Assembly (NCBI GenBank): GCA_036365515.1
Contig: CM070877.1
Location: forward strand, 84,976,522 to 85,040,521
Source: Torymus aiolomorphi
Taxonomy: Eukaryota; Arthropoda; Insecta; Hymenoptera; Torymidae
DNA length: 64,000 nt
Direction of reading: 5' to 3'
Shown piece after piece: positions 21,938 through 33,169 of the stretch. The position numbers and the translations under genes are program-made. Below the pieces are notes generated by a model. The model searched no databases. It was given only the letters and a program-made list of their open reading frames with translations, and was not told the origin of the DNA. Numbering within the stretch: the first letter of the stretch is position 1; every line of letters begins with the position of its first letter.

Positions 21938-22990
21938 AGAGACAGAATTTTCAATATGTATCACTCTTCTACAATAGGAGGGCATTCCGGTGTAAATCGA
22001 ACTTATAACAGAATTAAAGAAGAATATTTTTGGGAAAATCTAAAATCGGATATTCAAAACAGAATAAAGAATTGCGATGACTGTCAAAGAAATAAACTAA
22101 AACGAAAAAAAACCAAACAACCTATGGTTATAAGAGACACACTAATAAAAACATTTGACAAGATTGCTATGGATATAGTAGGACCAATTAATATTACAAA
22201 AAATAACAATAAATATATATTATCTATTTAGGATCAATTATCGAAATTCATAATTCTAACATGTTTAGAAGATCAAACGGCAGAATCGGTATCAGATGCC
22301 TTTATAAAAAAATTCATATGTATTTTTGGATCACCTAAAATAGTATTAACGAACAGCGGAACAAATTTTACTAGCAAAATGATGAAACAAATAGTAAAAA
22401 GATTTAAATTTGATAAAATCGAAACAACAGCTTTTTCCCCACAATCTAACGGGTCTCTAGAAAGAGCTCATCACCCATTATGTGAATATCTTAAAAATTT
22501 TTCAACAAAAAAATACGAATGGAAGGAATTTTTAGAATTCGCACAATTTCATTACAATACAAGCGTACACACTAGCCACAAATTTACACCGTACGAAATA
22601 GTTTTTGCTTCTCCTGCCAGAATTCCATCTAGCGAACCAATTAAGAAATCAGAATTATTGCCTACATATAACGGATACTTAGAAAAATTAATTAAATTTG
22701 AAATTGCTGAAATAGCAAGGGGAAATTTAATAGTTTCAAAGAAAAAATCTAAAAATTATTACGATAAATTTATAAACCCAGTACAGTTTGATAAGGGTGA
22801 TAAAGTATGGTTATTGAAAGAGCCAAAACCAGGTAAACTTGAAAAAGATCATTACCAGGGCCCTTTTGACATATTAAAAATAAATGAAAATAACAGTATC
22901 ACTATTAATTATAAAGGAAAAGCAAAAACCGTACACTCAAATAAATTAAGTCTTGTTAACGGCAAAAAAATAGTAAGACCACTTTCTGTT
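21938..22990 (+). pseudogene. Integrase with in-frame stop and lost catalytic Asp
   Basis: The zinc-binding HHCC domain is complete: H and H in YHSSTIGGHSGVNRTY, C and C in NCDDC. The first catalytic Asp lies in AMDIVGPI. An in-frame stop (22229-22231) interrupts the core. The second catalytic residue is replaced: VLTNSGTNF has Asn where Asp is required. The Glu remains in SNGSLERAH. A C-terminal module with WLLKEPKPGKLEKDHYQGPF is present. It would insert the cDNA into the genome, but this copy cannot be active. Confidence 0.88.
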
Positions 22991-25083
22991 TTAGGAAATG
23001 GAGAAAATATTATTAAAAATTTCATAATTTTAACCTTCATCAAATATCATAAAGCCATAATTGGATTCAACTGCGGCTCTGCTGATCCAGCAGTAAAAAT
23101 ATACTCCTTAGTGGATACCAGGGAATGCGATTTCCATGAAGAAGATTTGTAAGTATCTAATACAACTATAGAATTATTACAATTAGCGGAATTCAAAACG
23201 AGTAATGTAATTCAATGTAAAATAGAAATAAGACGAACAATATATCACTGCGGAATGTCCAGTCATTTAGGTCCAGTTGAAAACGGTCTACAAGAATATT
23301 TATACGACGTTGGCGCGGAGCAAGGTAAATTTATTCATAATACAGGAATATTTAAATATGACAATTCTCACACAATAGCGAATATTAAAATAAATGAGAC
23401 TAAAACAGTAGGCATCGATCTAGCAGGAAAAATCGAAGGGAAATCTTGTTCAGGAGGCACCTACGCGGATGATTATGGAAGTTGGGATAATGTTCTTGTT
23501 CAAGGCCTCATAAAAATTACGCTCATGGAAGAATATGCAAAAGTAAACTTAAACAATAATAAATCACATTTAAACTCGGGAATGACATGCAAATTCTCGA
23601 ACGAACGTTGCATAGACGCGCAAGCCGCTTATGCATTTTGGTCGCATGTTCCAAACGAAAATTGTTTTGACAACAAATACGATGTTTTATTTAAAGGCAC
23701 CGTAACAAAAACATTATCACCAAATCAGGAAGTAATGTATACAATAAATACTTATGATATATCTTTTTCTTTAAACGCTGTAGAAAATATTAAGTTTTGC
23801 GACAGAATTATAACGAAAACAGAACATCCTAAATTATTTATTTATAAAAAAGTAATGTAAACATTTTATTCGATAATGATGAGTCAACAGCGAGATCTAA
23901 TTAATATAGATATTTTTGTGTATACAAATGCGAAATTTTTACATGTAGAAAAACATTTTCGGGCGCAATTTAAAAGTTTATATATAAATATTTTAACAAA
24001 AATGTGCGAGTTAGAGAGAAAAGAAATCCAAAATTACTTATCCTTCACATCAAATTTCCCACATGAATTTGCCTATAATGTTATGCAGAAGCCAGGATAC
24101 ATTGCTAGACTTGCAGGAGAGGTGGTACACATAATAAAATGTACCCCGATTAACGTAAAAATTCACCATACTAAGGAGTGCTACGAGGAACTTCCCGTAA
24201 TATCAGGAAACACTACTTGGTTTCTGACGCCGAAAACACATATTTTAATCAGAACAGGAACACAGATCGAGTGCGATTCAATAATTCCACCCTATTATAA
24301 GGTAGACAATAACTGGATAAGTTTGACGCCTACGCCTAGGAAAATAGAGAAAAATATCACTGTTTTCAAGCCTAAAATTATCAAAAACTGGATACCGGAA
24401 AAACTGAATTCCTTAGCAACAAGTGGGATATACACACAACAAGATCTGGAAAAATTCGAGGAAAGATTACTCTTTCCAATGGAAAAGAAATCCATCGTAA
24501 ACACCATAGCAAAATTCACACAAAGTGCAAATTCTGCAAAAGATGACTTGATGAGAAATTTTCTAACAGAAAAAACACTCACTCATATTGCTGAAAGTAC
24601 TTGGAATAAAATAATAGAAAAATATAAAGAATATGGAACAATAAGCTCAGGAATCATTATGACATTAATAATAATGCAGTTAACAAAGATGATAGTGGAT
24701 CTGATAATAAGAGGATATACACTCCAAAAACTATACGGATGTTCCAGACATTTATTTGGATCAATATTCACATCTGTAACACACCTATTAGTAGTGTTGA
24801 ACAAGATAACTGATACGGAAGGACAACATTTTAGAAATAGAATAGATATGGTGAGCGAACTTGAAAATACTTGGACATAGTAGTAACGAAACCTACCATA
24901 TCTATGCCATTAAAGGAAGATCATTCTACAAAAATAGAAGAACACGAATTACAAGAGTTCAAACCAAGAGTTATAAATCTAAGACCCTTACCACCCCTTC
25001 CACCACGTCCCATTGTAACCAACTCTACAAATTCCACATCCACATCCCAGAAAAAATCCGAAGGAGAACTTTTCGGAATTTAA
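22991..25083 (+). pseudogene. env-like glycoprotein gene (broken)
   Basis: The frame of the integrase C-terminus runs on into a hydrophobic stretch and FNCGSADP, stops at 23150-23152, continues 23255-23860 (stop 23858-23860), then 23876-24880, all in one frame. A shifted frame (24871-25083) carries a proline-rich tail (LRPLPPLPPRPI). Motifs: SCSGGTYADDYGSW, many paired cysteines, EHPKLFI, PGYIARLAGEVVHIIKC, SLATSGIYTQQDL, then a membrane segment (ISSGIIMTLIIMQLTKMIVDLII) and a cytoplasmic tail. The arrangement resembles the glycoprotein type shared by chuvirus-like viruses and some insect LTR elements rather than the classical baculovirus-F-like errantiviral Env. That comparison is from memory. 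Two stops and a shift make it non-functional. Confidence 0.72.
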
Positions 25084-25699
25084 CTGATACAAACGATAAA
25101 AATATAAAATATTTTTTTTTTTATTATAAAGAGCTCTTAAATGTCAGTCTACGTAGCAAGAATTATTCACCGTTTTAAAGGGGAAGGGAAGTGAATGATA
25201 TTAAATCATTCTCTAAAAAGAACAAATTGGTAACCGTCAGACCAAAACATAAAGAAAATTATAGAATCATACTACAAAACTTTCATATACGAAATCAAGC
25301 AAAGAAATAAAACAAAACCACAAACAATTCTACTACAATTGTAAAATAATAAAATTAAAAGAAAATCAATCTTTTAAACATTTATCAAACAAAACGTAAA
25401 TCAGTGATTTTTCAACACACAGAATAATGTACACGCGAAAAATTAACTTCGATACGACCAATGGTCATGATTTTGTCAATCAAAGTATTAATTGTTTAGA
25501 CCACAATTTATGAGAAATTCATGTCGATCTAAAACTGACGAGTATTATTATTATTATTATTATAATTATTATTACTAATATTACTATTACTATTATAAAT
25601 CGTATTACTATTTTTATCATTAAATCAAATTTTGTAACGGAAAATCTCTGATACATTTTGTTGAATCTCTACGACATTCAACAGTCTAAAGGGGGGAGG
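25084..25699 (+). other. 3' UTR with (TTA)n tract and polypurine tract
   Basis: Non-coding AT-rich sequence with a TTA microsatellite (about 25543-25600). The polypurine tract AAAGGGGGGAGG (25688-25699) directly precedes the LTR start TGTTACG and would prime plus-strand DNA synthesis. Confidence 0.75.
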
Positions 25700-26338
25700 T
25701 GTTACGTCCGGAGACGTATACTCATTTTAAAGAAAACGCATTATTAGTATCAGATATTTCCTGACACATAAAAGCGAGAATGCAACTTAATACTACGCAG
25801 AGTTCTGCTTATGCGACCCTGTGACGTATAGTCACCTACTCAGGAAGACAACGCATGCAATTTTTACCATACGGTCGAGCTAGAATCCAAGCCATCGAAC
25901 TCCGCGGCAGTCGAAAGGCCACACTTTGCAATGCTCAGCATTTCGCAAGTACGACGACCCAGAAAACTTGTAATACATAAGTTGTCAAAAGATGAATTCG
26001 ATACGTCACCGGGCTCATCTTTAACCTAATTTACTTATGCATTAAAAAGCCTCCGCATGGGCCGCTCGAGTTAGTCACAGTGTACAAGGAAACTGGAGAG
26101 CTCCGTCAAACTCAGACGACATTCGAGTCAAGTTTTTATTTGTAAGCCTCGTCACAGTAGCGAGCATAATTTATAATTTAATTACAATCGCAATTAAGCA
26201 GTTACAAGGCGTAACAATAATAATTATATCTCAACATTGTAACCAGCCATAGGAATTGGTAAATACATAAATTCCATTTCAATAAATAATATTATATAGT
26301 CAATTACTGTTTTCAATTCATTTATTTCGGACTTCACA
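25700..26338 (+). repeat. 3' LTR of the errantivirus-like element
   Basis: Starts TGTTACGTCCGG after the polypurine tract. The end is uncertain: GGCGTAACA at 26208-26216 gives an inverted match to the start, and TTTCGGACTTCACA at ~26325-26338 gives another. No second copy exists in the window for comparison. Confidence 0.55.
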
Positions 26339-26596
26339 TATATAATCAGATATAAAATAAAATATAATAAAAAAAACAATAATATAATATATTAACAGCA
26401 ATTCAACGCCCGTACAGCTTAGATACATTTTTTAACAAGGTATAAGTTTATCACAGTGCCCATTAACATCTTCAATGTATTTCAAAACGACATCGCGCTT
26501 TCGCCTTAGTGAATTTATATTCATATGAGAAACTATGAGGTGATCAGTGCTGGGCGTAGAAGAGGTTGACGAGGTTGACGACGAATCAACTTGCCG
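26339..26596. other. AT-rich spacer
   Basis: No gene seen. A poly-A-like stretch lies near 26360-26390. Confidence 0.35.
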
Positions 26597-27270
26597 TCAG
26601 ATTAACTTATTCAAGTCTGACTCGGAAGAAATTGATATAACTTCAGAATCGGAGTTTTTACGTACGAAGATCTGCTCGTTTCTAACCCTTTCATAATTAC
26701 GAGCCTTTGCTCGAGCTCTAACTAATCTTAGTAACTTATGCACTTCTTTGGAAAGAAATTCGTTGAGAAAGACCTTATTTTCTGCAAGATCTGACAGATT
26801 AGGGAAGATGGCAACGACAGGGATGTTCCCTTTAAGAATCTTAAGCCTCATAACCTCATTTCGAACTTGCACAGATTTGAACCGCAGTATGAGCGAGAAC
26901 GACGTAAGAACAGAGGTACCGCCATAAGGAGTGCTAGAGATCTCATTCTTTTTAGCACTATTTAGCTTCTTAATACTAATTATATTGCCTAGAAATCTAG
27001 TGGCTCCAATGAAATTAAAAATACTGGTTACCATTTCTTCATATGATAACTGACCTCGAGTTGGCCAACGTGATACAACAATTACCGCGGTTGACTCATG
27101 AGGTTGAAAAGTTTATTCGACTACCTGCTGCTCAAGAGCCTGTAATCGAGCGTCAACTTGACTAAAACGCACCGATGTAGTTCTAGCGACCTCGTTTAGC
27201 CTAGATTCTAGTCCCCTCATGTGCGTGAACATGAACTCGTACATCCGAGACATCTTGGCTTCACTATCCA
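26597..27270 (-). pseudogene. Transposon ORF1-like protein (coiled coil + FP25-like C-terminus)
   Basis: The minus strand encodes a heptad-rich segment (MYEFMFTHMRGLESRLNEVA, then VDARLQALEQQVVE), a stop (about 27115), and then in the same frame 145 codons including VVAIFPNLSDLAENKVFLNE, LLRLVRARAKARNY, EQIFVRKNSDSEVI and ISSESDL. The last part has the layout of the C-terminal domain shared by insect TE ORF1 proteins and the baculovirus FP25K type (..VRNG.IFVRK..S..I.I.SE.DL). A nucleic-acid-binding chaperone role is inferred. No RT domain follows. Broken by a stop. Confidence 0.5.
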
Positions 27271-27330
27271 AACTATTAAATCGTGACATTTCATCTGAAA
27301 CTGCTGTTGCCTGTGGATGTTATTCAGGCG

Positions 27331-27331
27331 C

Positions 27332-27390
<59 letters not shown>
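27331..27390. repeat. (GA)n microsatellite, ~60 bp
   Basis: Pure GA dinucleotide. A second short GA run is at 28250-28271. Confidence 0.95.
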
Positions 27391-27394
<4 letters not shown>

Positions 27395-28624
27395 CGAGAG
27401 ATACAGAGAGAGGGCGAGTAAAGACGCGAACGAGCATAGTTGCCGCCGTCGGTATGCCAACAACGGGTGATAAAGAGAGCGAGCGGCGGAGCCGACCGCG
27501 GCGATAGAGAACGAGCGTAACTGCCGCGACGCGTTTCGTTGTCACACCACCCGAAGGCGCCACTGTACGGGCAAGAAGGAGGAAGAAGGCCGGCGGGTAG
27601 AGCAAGCTGCCCCTTAGGTGAGGGAGGAGATTCACGCGCAAGCAGGAGAGACAGCAGCGATTCTCGCAATGTGAGCCAACGCGCAAGGACGCCCGAGCAT
27701 TCCGGATAGTTTTCCGCGTGGCCGTGCCCTTGAGATCTTTCGGTGTGACAAAAACTCTAGAAGAAGATTTATGCGGTTGTGCTACTTCGTGGACGTGTGT
27801 GGGAAGCGGGGTCAGGGTACCGAGCGAGAGCGACGACGCAGAGAGAGAGGCCAACGGCGAGAAACGTACGAAGGAGACGAGCGGTTGCAGCCACGAGAGA
27901 AAGACGCACGTAGCCACGAGTCCGTGGCCAGGAGACGTCGAGCGGTGTTAAGGTAGGAAGGTACGTACGTGTAAGGCCCTCAGCTTTCTGGCCGTCGTAC
28001 TTGAGGCGAGCTACCCATAAAGAACGAGAGTTCATCGGGCAGAACGGGCGCATATAGAAGTGGGTTAAGGGGCGGGGTATTTCTAAGAGCAAGATAAAGT
28101 GAATGCGTGTGCGGGCGGTATTTTTGGACGGATAAAGACGGTGCGTGGGGAAGTTACGGCGAATTTATTGTCGATTTACTGATAGGAAGGGAGAGAGTGA
28201 CACAGAGATAGATAGACAGATATATATTTATTGTGTAAGGATCACAAAGTGAGAGAGAGAGAGAGAGAGAGAAGACGAGCGCGCCGCTCGGCGCGAGTCG
28301 AGGGGGCGCTTGAGAGAATCGGCGTGGGTCGCGTATGTTTCCGAGAATCAGCGCGCGTCGAATTTAGGACGCGGGCGCGAAGCGTGCAACGTGATAAAGA
28401 GTGCGAGTGAGGCGAAAACAAAGAGAGAGATAAACGGTTTGTGAAGACGGGAAACAGAGTGACAAAAAGGAGAGCGGATGCTCCACGCGGCGGCACGGGA
28501 AGGAGCCGAGCAGCCAATTTCGGCGAGCGCGCTTGCACACCGGTGCTGAAGCCCTTAGAACGGAACAGCGAAAGAGAAGAAGAGAGGCTATAGAATAGGC
28601 TGCGGGTAGAGAATAATGCGGAAA
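27391..28624. other. GC/CpG-rich stretch
   Basis: CpG-rich, with multiple overlapping frames on both strands that carry no motif. It could be a promoter/5' region or LTR remnants. A donor-like GTACGTACGTGTAAG sequence at ~27961 is not supported by a coding exon. Confidence 0.3.
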
Positions 28625-29010
28625 TTAAGGGGATGCCATACTCGTACCATTACCGATCGAGCAATTCACACAGTTTTAAGCTGATTAAAAATAAAATACG
28701 TCGAATCACAAAAAATCAAGAGAATACTCTTCTGTGTTTTTTAACGTTCTATCATCCAGTCGAAATTTGGAGTCGAAATATCAAGTCGTTTTTGCAAAAA
28801 CTTTGAACAAAACGAAATTTAATTTCGTTCAAAGTTTTTGAAAAAACGGCTTGATATTCCGACTCCAAACTTTGACTGGGTGTTAGAACGTTAAAAAACA
28901 CAGAAGAGTGTTCTCTTGATTTTGTATGATTCGACGTATTTTTTTTTTAATCTGATTGAAACTATGAGAATTGGTCGGTCGGTAATGGTACGAGTATGGC
29001 ATCCCCTTAA
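28625..29010. mobile_element. Palindromic MITE flanked by TTAA
   Basis: The two ends are exact inverted copies for at least 32 bp (GGGGATGCCATACTCGTACC... and complement), directly flanked by TTAA at 28625-28628 and 29007-29010. Inverted similarity continues inward over almost the whole 378 bp, meeting near 28820 (AACGAAATTTAATTTCGTT). The TTAA target points to a piggyBac or Kolobok-type transposase. No coding capacity. Confidence 0.9.
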
Positions 29011-29385
29011 GAGGGAGTAAATGTGGAATAAAGCAGTAGGGTTTAGCGGAAGCGTGTAAATGGGGATATGTAATTCAGTTGGTTATTGATAAAGAAAGAG
29101 AGGGTTCGCGTAGTCAATGCAGTACCGTAGTGAATTAAATGAGGTAAATGCAAGTGTTTTTAGTCCGTAAAGTGATATGAATAAAGAGACATTTATTTAA
29201 TTACTTTGTATGAGTTTGCACGCTTTATTTCTGAGTTCCCTTCAATCCACTATTTCAGGTGAATCGACGGCCGAGCGAGGATCATCACGGCGAATCTCCC
29301 TTTGGTAAGTGACGAGAGTAGGTGAGACGCAAGAGTTATTTGCCAGATACCGGGCAATCCCTTTATTCGAATAGGGAGAGAAAGT
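29011..29385. other. Unassigned sequence
   Basis: No gene recognised. AG|GT-like junctions at 29258 and 29305 would frame a 46-bp segment, but nothing else supports an exon. Confidence 0.3.
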
Positions 29386-29980
29386 ATCACGTCGCAATTT
29401 CAAAACGATTCATTGACTTTTACTCCTGTTATCATAAACGAAAGAAAACACACTTGGATTCAAAATAATTCTTTTATATAAAAAAAAATATCAAGATTTC
29501 CCTTGAAATTTTAACAAAATATTGTGCTCGATAAGTGTAATAAGTAGTACAAATTTTTAATCAATCAATAGAATATTCTTCAGAAATAAAAATGCAACTA
29601 TAAGAAATTAATAAAAAATTTTAACCTCATATATCGCTGGTCACAACAGTCAAATTCTTTTGGGCAAACAACTCGATTCTTAGATATAAAAAAGCTACCG
29701 TTCTGCCAAATTTCAAAACGATTCAATGACTTTTATTACTATAAACCTAAACGAACCTATTTTCAAAAATAATTTCTTTCACGAAAACAAATTAACATAA
29801 CCTCTTGTAATTCTAATACAATTTTGTACTTGAAAAGTTTAATAAGTGGTAAAAATTTTGAGTCGATCAATCGAATATTCTTTTTAAAAATGTCAATATA
29901 AAAAATTTATAAAAAATTTATAACATCAAATATCTTTAGTCACAACAATCAGATTTTTTTAGGCAAAGAACTCGATCCTT
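29386..29980 (-). repeat. ~310-bp monomer family, two tandem units
   Basis: CAAAACGATTCATTGACTTTT (about 29400) recurs as CAAAACGATTCAATGACTTTT about 313 bp later. The units share TAATAAGT.GT..AAATTTT, CAGATTTTTTTAGGCAAAG and CTCGAT.CTTAGATATAAAA. They are homologous, in reverse orientation, to the plus-strand monomers inside E1. Confidence 0.85.
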
Positions 29981-30671
29981 TGTAACGGGATGACTTCTGG
30001 GGTAAGATCCCAAAAAGCCACAGGCCAGCGATGCCCTAGAACACGGTGTCGCGGGTGTCAGACTAAAATGACTTGTCCGGGAATCTGCTCCTGGAATCCC
30101 GAAAACAACGCGAAGATCGCACGCGAACTTCGCTTTCCAACTAATTGGATCGCTGAGTTAAAAGCGCGCGCTCAAAGAGTAAAGCGCGCGACCGCTATGC
30201 TCAGATATGAAAACGACCAGCGGAGTCGTTTTCCCGCGGAGGCGGCGGTATCCGGGAGAAGGTTAGGTTAAGGTCGATAAATGAAGAATAGCCTCAATTA
30301 TTTCACAGCACAATAACAAGGTCTATTCTAATTAATCATTTACTCTGCACCGGTAAGGACGCACGATACCGTTTTCTTCGCGGACGATCAAATTAACTCG
30401 CGTACGCGCGGTTTGACAGCACGAGAGAATCTGATTCAAAAATGAATCGAGCGCGACTTTGCAACCGTCAAAGTCGCGCAGCCCCCCGCGCAGATCGCGA
30501 ATGCATCGTTCGAGCGCTGTCAACAAATGCTCGAGATGCGTGAATTCGCGGAAACGAGAGTCAAACGAGTTCGATAGAATACGGAGAACCGAGATTCTTA
30601 TTTTCTCCGTATTTTATCTTGGAACTCCGTTATACCCCTCTCCCTTCTTGAGAGCCTGGAACTCCGTTATA
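29981..30671. mobile_element. Solo LTR inserted in the monomer array (TSD CCTT)
   Basis: Begins TGTAACGGGATGAC and ends CTCCGTTATA. CCTT flanks both ends (29977-29980 and 30672-30675), and outside it the monomer sequence continues (CTCGATCCTT | AGATATAG). So 691 bp were inserted with a 4-bp duplication. No coding content. Such structures arise by LTR-LTR recombination. Confidence 0.75.
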
Positions 30672-30802
30672 CCTTAGATATAGAAAATTTCCCTGCCAAA
30701 CTTAAAAGGATTTATTGACCTTTACTCCTATACAAAAGTAAACGAACTTATTTTCAAAATAATTTCTTTCTCGGAAACAAATCAACATAACTTCTTATAA
30801 TT
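30672..30802 (-). repeat. ~310-bp monomer, partial unit after solo LTR
   Basis: Resumes with AGATATAGAAAATTTCC, TGCCAAACTT and GGATTTATTGACCTTTACTCC, and stops at the next insertion boundary (TGTAACAGGG at 30803). Confidence 0.75.
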
Positions 30803-32775
30803 TGTAACAGGGTTTCTGAATGAATTAGTCTAGATGAATGAATTGGTATAATGAAAATATATTTATTTTACAAATGAGGCGTTTCACGTCAACTGTCCCA
30901 GCGCGCGGCGCGCGAGCCCTAAATCGTGCTATTTCTAACTCATGTTTATGATACTAAAATGTACTTTAAAAAATTGTTTGATAAACGTTTTCGACGTATT
31001 TTTTCCTCGGCTTTCCAATGACGTAAGCAGTTTTTCCAAAATTTTTCATTTTCATCTTCAAAAAGTACAAAACATGTTATATCTCAAAAAGTGTATTTTT
31101 AATTTTTTTTTGACCATCTAGATCGAAAGCTGAGCATTTTTTACGTCGAAAAGGATATTTTCCAAAGAGTGCCCGAGATGTTTTTTGCGAGAAATAGAAT
31201 GCGAAAGCGTTTTGGAACATGAAAATGGAAAATTTCGAAAAAACTACCTACATCATTGGAAAGCTGAGGAAAAAATACGTCGACAACGCTTATCAAACAA
31301 TTTTTTTAAGTACTTTTTAGTATCATAAACATGAGTTAGAAATAGCACGATTTAGGGCTCGCGAGCCGCGCGCTTGGACAGTTGACGTGAAACGCCTCAA
31401 ATACGGGTTACTTAGAAATAATAATCCCAACTGCCAATTTCTGTCGTCTCTGTTCCTCCACTGGTTGACCTCTTGACGAGAATGCCCGTTAGCTTGCGGT
31501 CACGAAATCTACTCACAAGGGGGTCTGTGATCGTTGTCTGACACTTCCGTGGGCCTGGCCTCTCGGTGGACCAGCACTGTCCTGGGACGTCGCAAGAGGT
31601 CCCGAAGATCGATGGCGACGAGGGTACGGACCGGTGGTCGCGGCGGGAGTTGGAGATGATGCGCACCGGGAACGTGACGGTCGATCATAACTCGCTCGAT
31701 TACTCGAGGCACGCCGGCGCAAGCAAAATGGCGGCGCGCGCGCTGCCCCGTCTCACCGGACACGAGATGTTGAGACCGCCGCACGACGCTACAGCCCCGG
31801 CGTTCACCGCAAGGCGGCTCGTTCTGGGTCGGCGTGCGTACGTTTACCCAGGAGGTGTCTCCGTGGAGCCCGGAGTTCCTTCGCGGTTAACACTCACCAG
31901 CACCTAGTAACGTCTCACGTCGCGATACTTGCCATTTCAATTTGTAACTCCTACAAAGATTAAGGCCTGGTTCCTTGGAAAAATGAATGGTGGCTCAATT
32001 GCGGTTTCTACAGGACTCCCCGGCTCTCTCTTCTTCGTCCCGCAGAATGCCTCGGTTCCGCCCCCCCCCCTATTCGATCCCCATCGCGCTGTCGTCCCTC
32101 AATTTCGGAGCATGGTTTCCCTCCAAGCGGGTTCGCGACCAGGTAGCCGACCCCTCGCTGGGTCTAGGTAGCAACCTGGACGAGGGAGAGGGTAGGAACC
32201 GCGTGTGCACATACCTCGACCCGAGCAACCCCCCTGTCGCGACATTATCTCGAGCGCGAGACATTCAAAATCCTCGAGTTCCATGCGCCAGCACCGCACG
32301 GCCGTGGCTATTATATTACGCCGCCTGTGCTGTGTGCCGGCGTACCGCTGCTTGCGCCCAGCTGTGCCAAGCCGTAGCCGCGCAATCAGCTTACCACCGA
32401 CGCGCAGCCTAATGTTCGCGCCCCACCATCGCCGCGACGCTGCGTGCCTGCCTTAAGGCAGTAGCTGGCCGGTGCCGCTCGCGCCCGCCTTGAGCTCTCC
32501 CTACCCACGTGTTTCGCTTGTGATCAGTTGTTCCTGCGAGTGCGCCTTTTCACCTCCTCGCGTCTCGTCGCGTGAATGTTGCTTGCAGGGCTCCGGGGCT
32601 GCCCGCGGCCATCCTAAGTGCGCGTTCTCCTGCCCCTACCTCGGCGACGCGCAGCTCCGCCGTCGCGCACGCGCCACACTCCCGGGTTGCGTAATTAGGT
32701 TAGGTCGGATCTCGGAAGTGTCATGACGATAACTACTGGTGCAGTATGCATTCAGGAAATGCCACTGCACCATCA
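30803..32775 (-). repeat. Putative 3' LTR of Gypsy-B (contains a MITE)
   Basis: On the minus strand it starts TGATGGTGCAG directly after a G-rich polypurine tract (GGGGGTGGGTGGGGGGCTC, 32776-32794) and ends CCCTGTTACA. About 1.45 kb remain after removing the MITE. It is GC-rich like the rest of Gypsy-B. No second LTR exists in the window, so the boundaries rest on the polypurine tract and TG..CA ends only. Confidence 0.5.
30872..31402. mobile_element. MITE with long TIRs, TSD AAAT
   Basis: 30876-31398 begins GAGGCGTTTCACGTCAACTG and ends with the complement. The arms match for ~90 bp and more loosely further in (AAATACGTCGAC). AAAT flanks both sides (30872-30875, 31399-31402). Non-coding. 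Confidence 0.88.
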
Positions 32776-32827
32776 GAGCCCCCCACCCACCCCCTAAACC
32801 AACGATACTTCCAGTATCAGTTGGTTT

Positions 32828-33133
32828 TGTAGAGGTGTGGTTAATTAAGGAAAGACTTATTTAATGTAGTGATATAGTAAAGAGTTTATTGAGACTTAGT
32901 TCACGGCGCTCCCTTGCGCCACGCGCGAGGTGCTTCTCGTTCGGCGTACAAAAGTAGAGAGAGAGAGAGCAGCGTATCGTTCGCTGCTCCTCGACTTAGA
33001 TGCTTGCTCACGCACACACTATAAGGAAGGGGAATGGTACATGTTTACGTTCGGACTCATGCGACATTGCGCGCTCACACATACCTACTGTATACATTCA
33101 TGAGTACGATATAGATGTACACTATTTTCAACA
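32828..33133 (-). repeat. Copia 3' LTR
   Basis: Starts on the minus strand TGTTGAAAATAGTG. Its outer end has one substitution in the terminal TGTTG (reads TGTAG on the plus strand). Contains a short GA run and an AGCAGCG..CGCTGCT hairpin. Confidence 0.93.
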
Positions 33134-33169
33134 CGCCTCCTTACATAAATATTGTACACTTTTAATTTA

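Larger units (their letters stand above)
15298..26338 (+). mobile_element. Errantivirus-like Ty3/Gypsy element with env
   Basis: In order: primer-binding-like site, ~0.8-kb A-rich leader, gag, protease, RT/RNase H, linker ORF, integrase, env-like gene, 3' UTR, polypurine tract, 3' LTR. This order and the presence of env fit insect endogenous retroviruses of the gypsy group. A 5' LTR matching 25700-26338 is not visible; the element begins just after a GA microsatellite. Gag has a stop and a shift, integrase has a stop and a lost catalytic residue, and env has two stops and a shift. This is therefore a dead copy. The low GC content (A-rich plus strand) is uniform across the element and unlike the neighbouring GC-rich Gypsy-B. 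Confidence 0.9.

Noticed and set aside
29259..29304. A 46-bp AG/GT-bounded segment that could be a non-coding exon
   Set aside because: Only the dinucleotide boundaries support it; no coding content and no neighbouring exon.
31509..32726. Overlapping GC-rich frames on both strands
   Set aside because: Low stop density in CpG-rich LTR sequence explains them; none has a motif.
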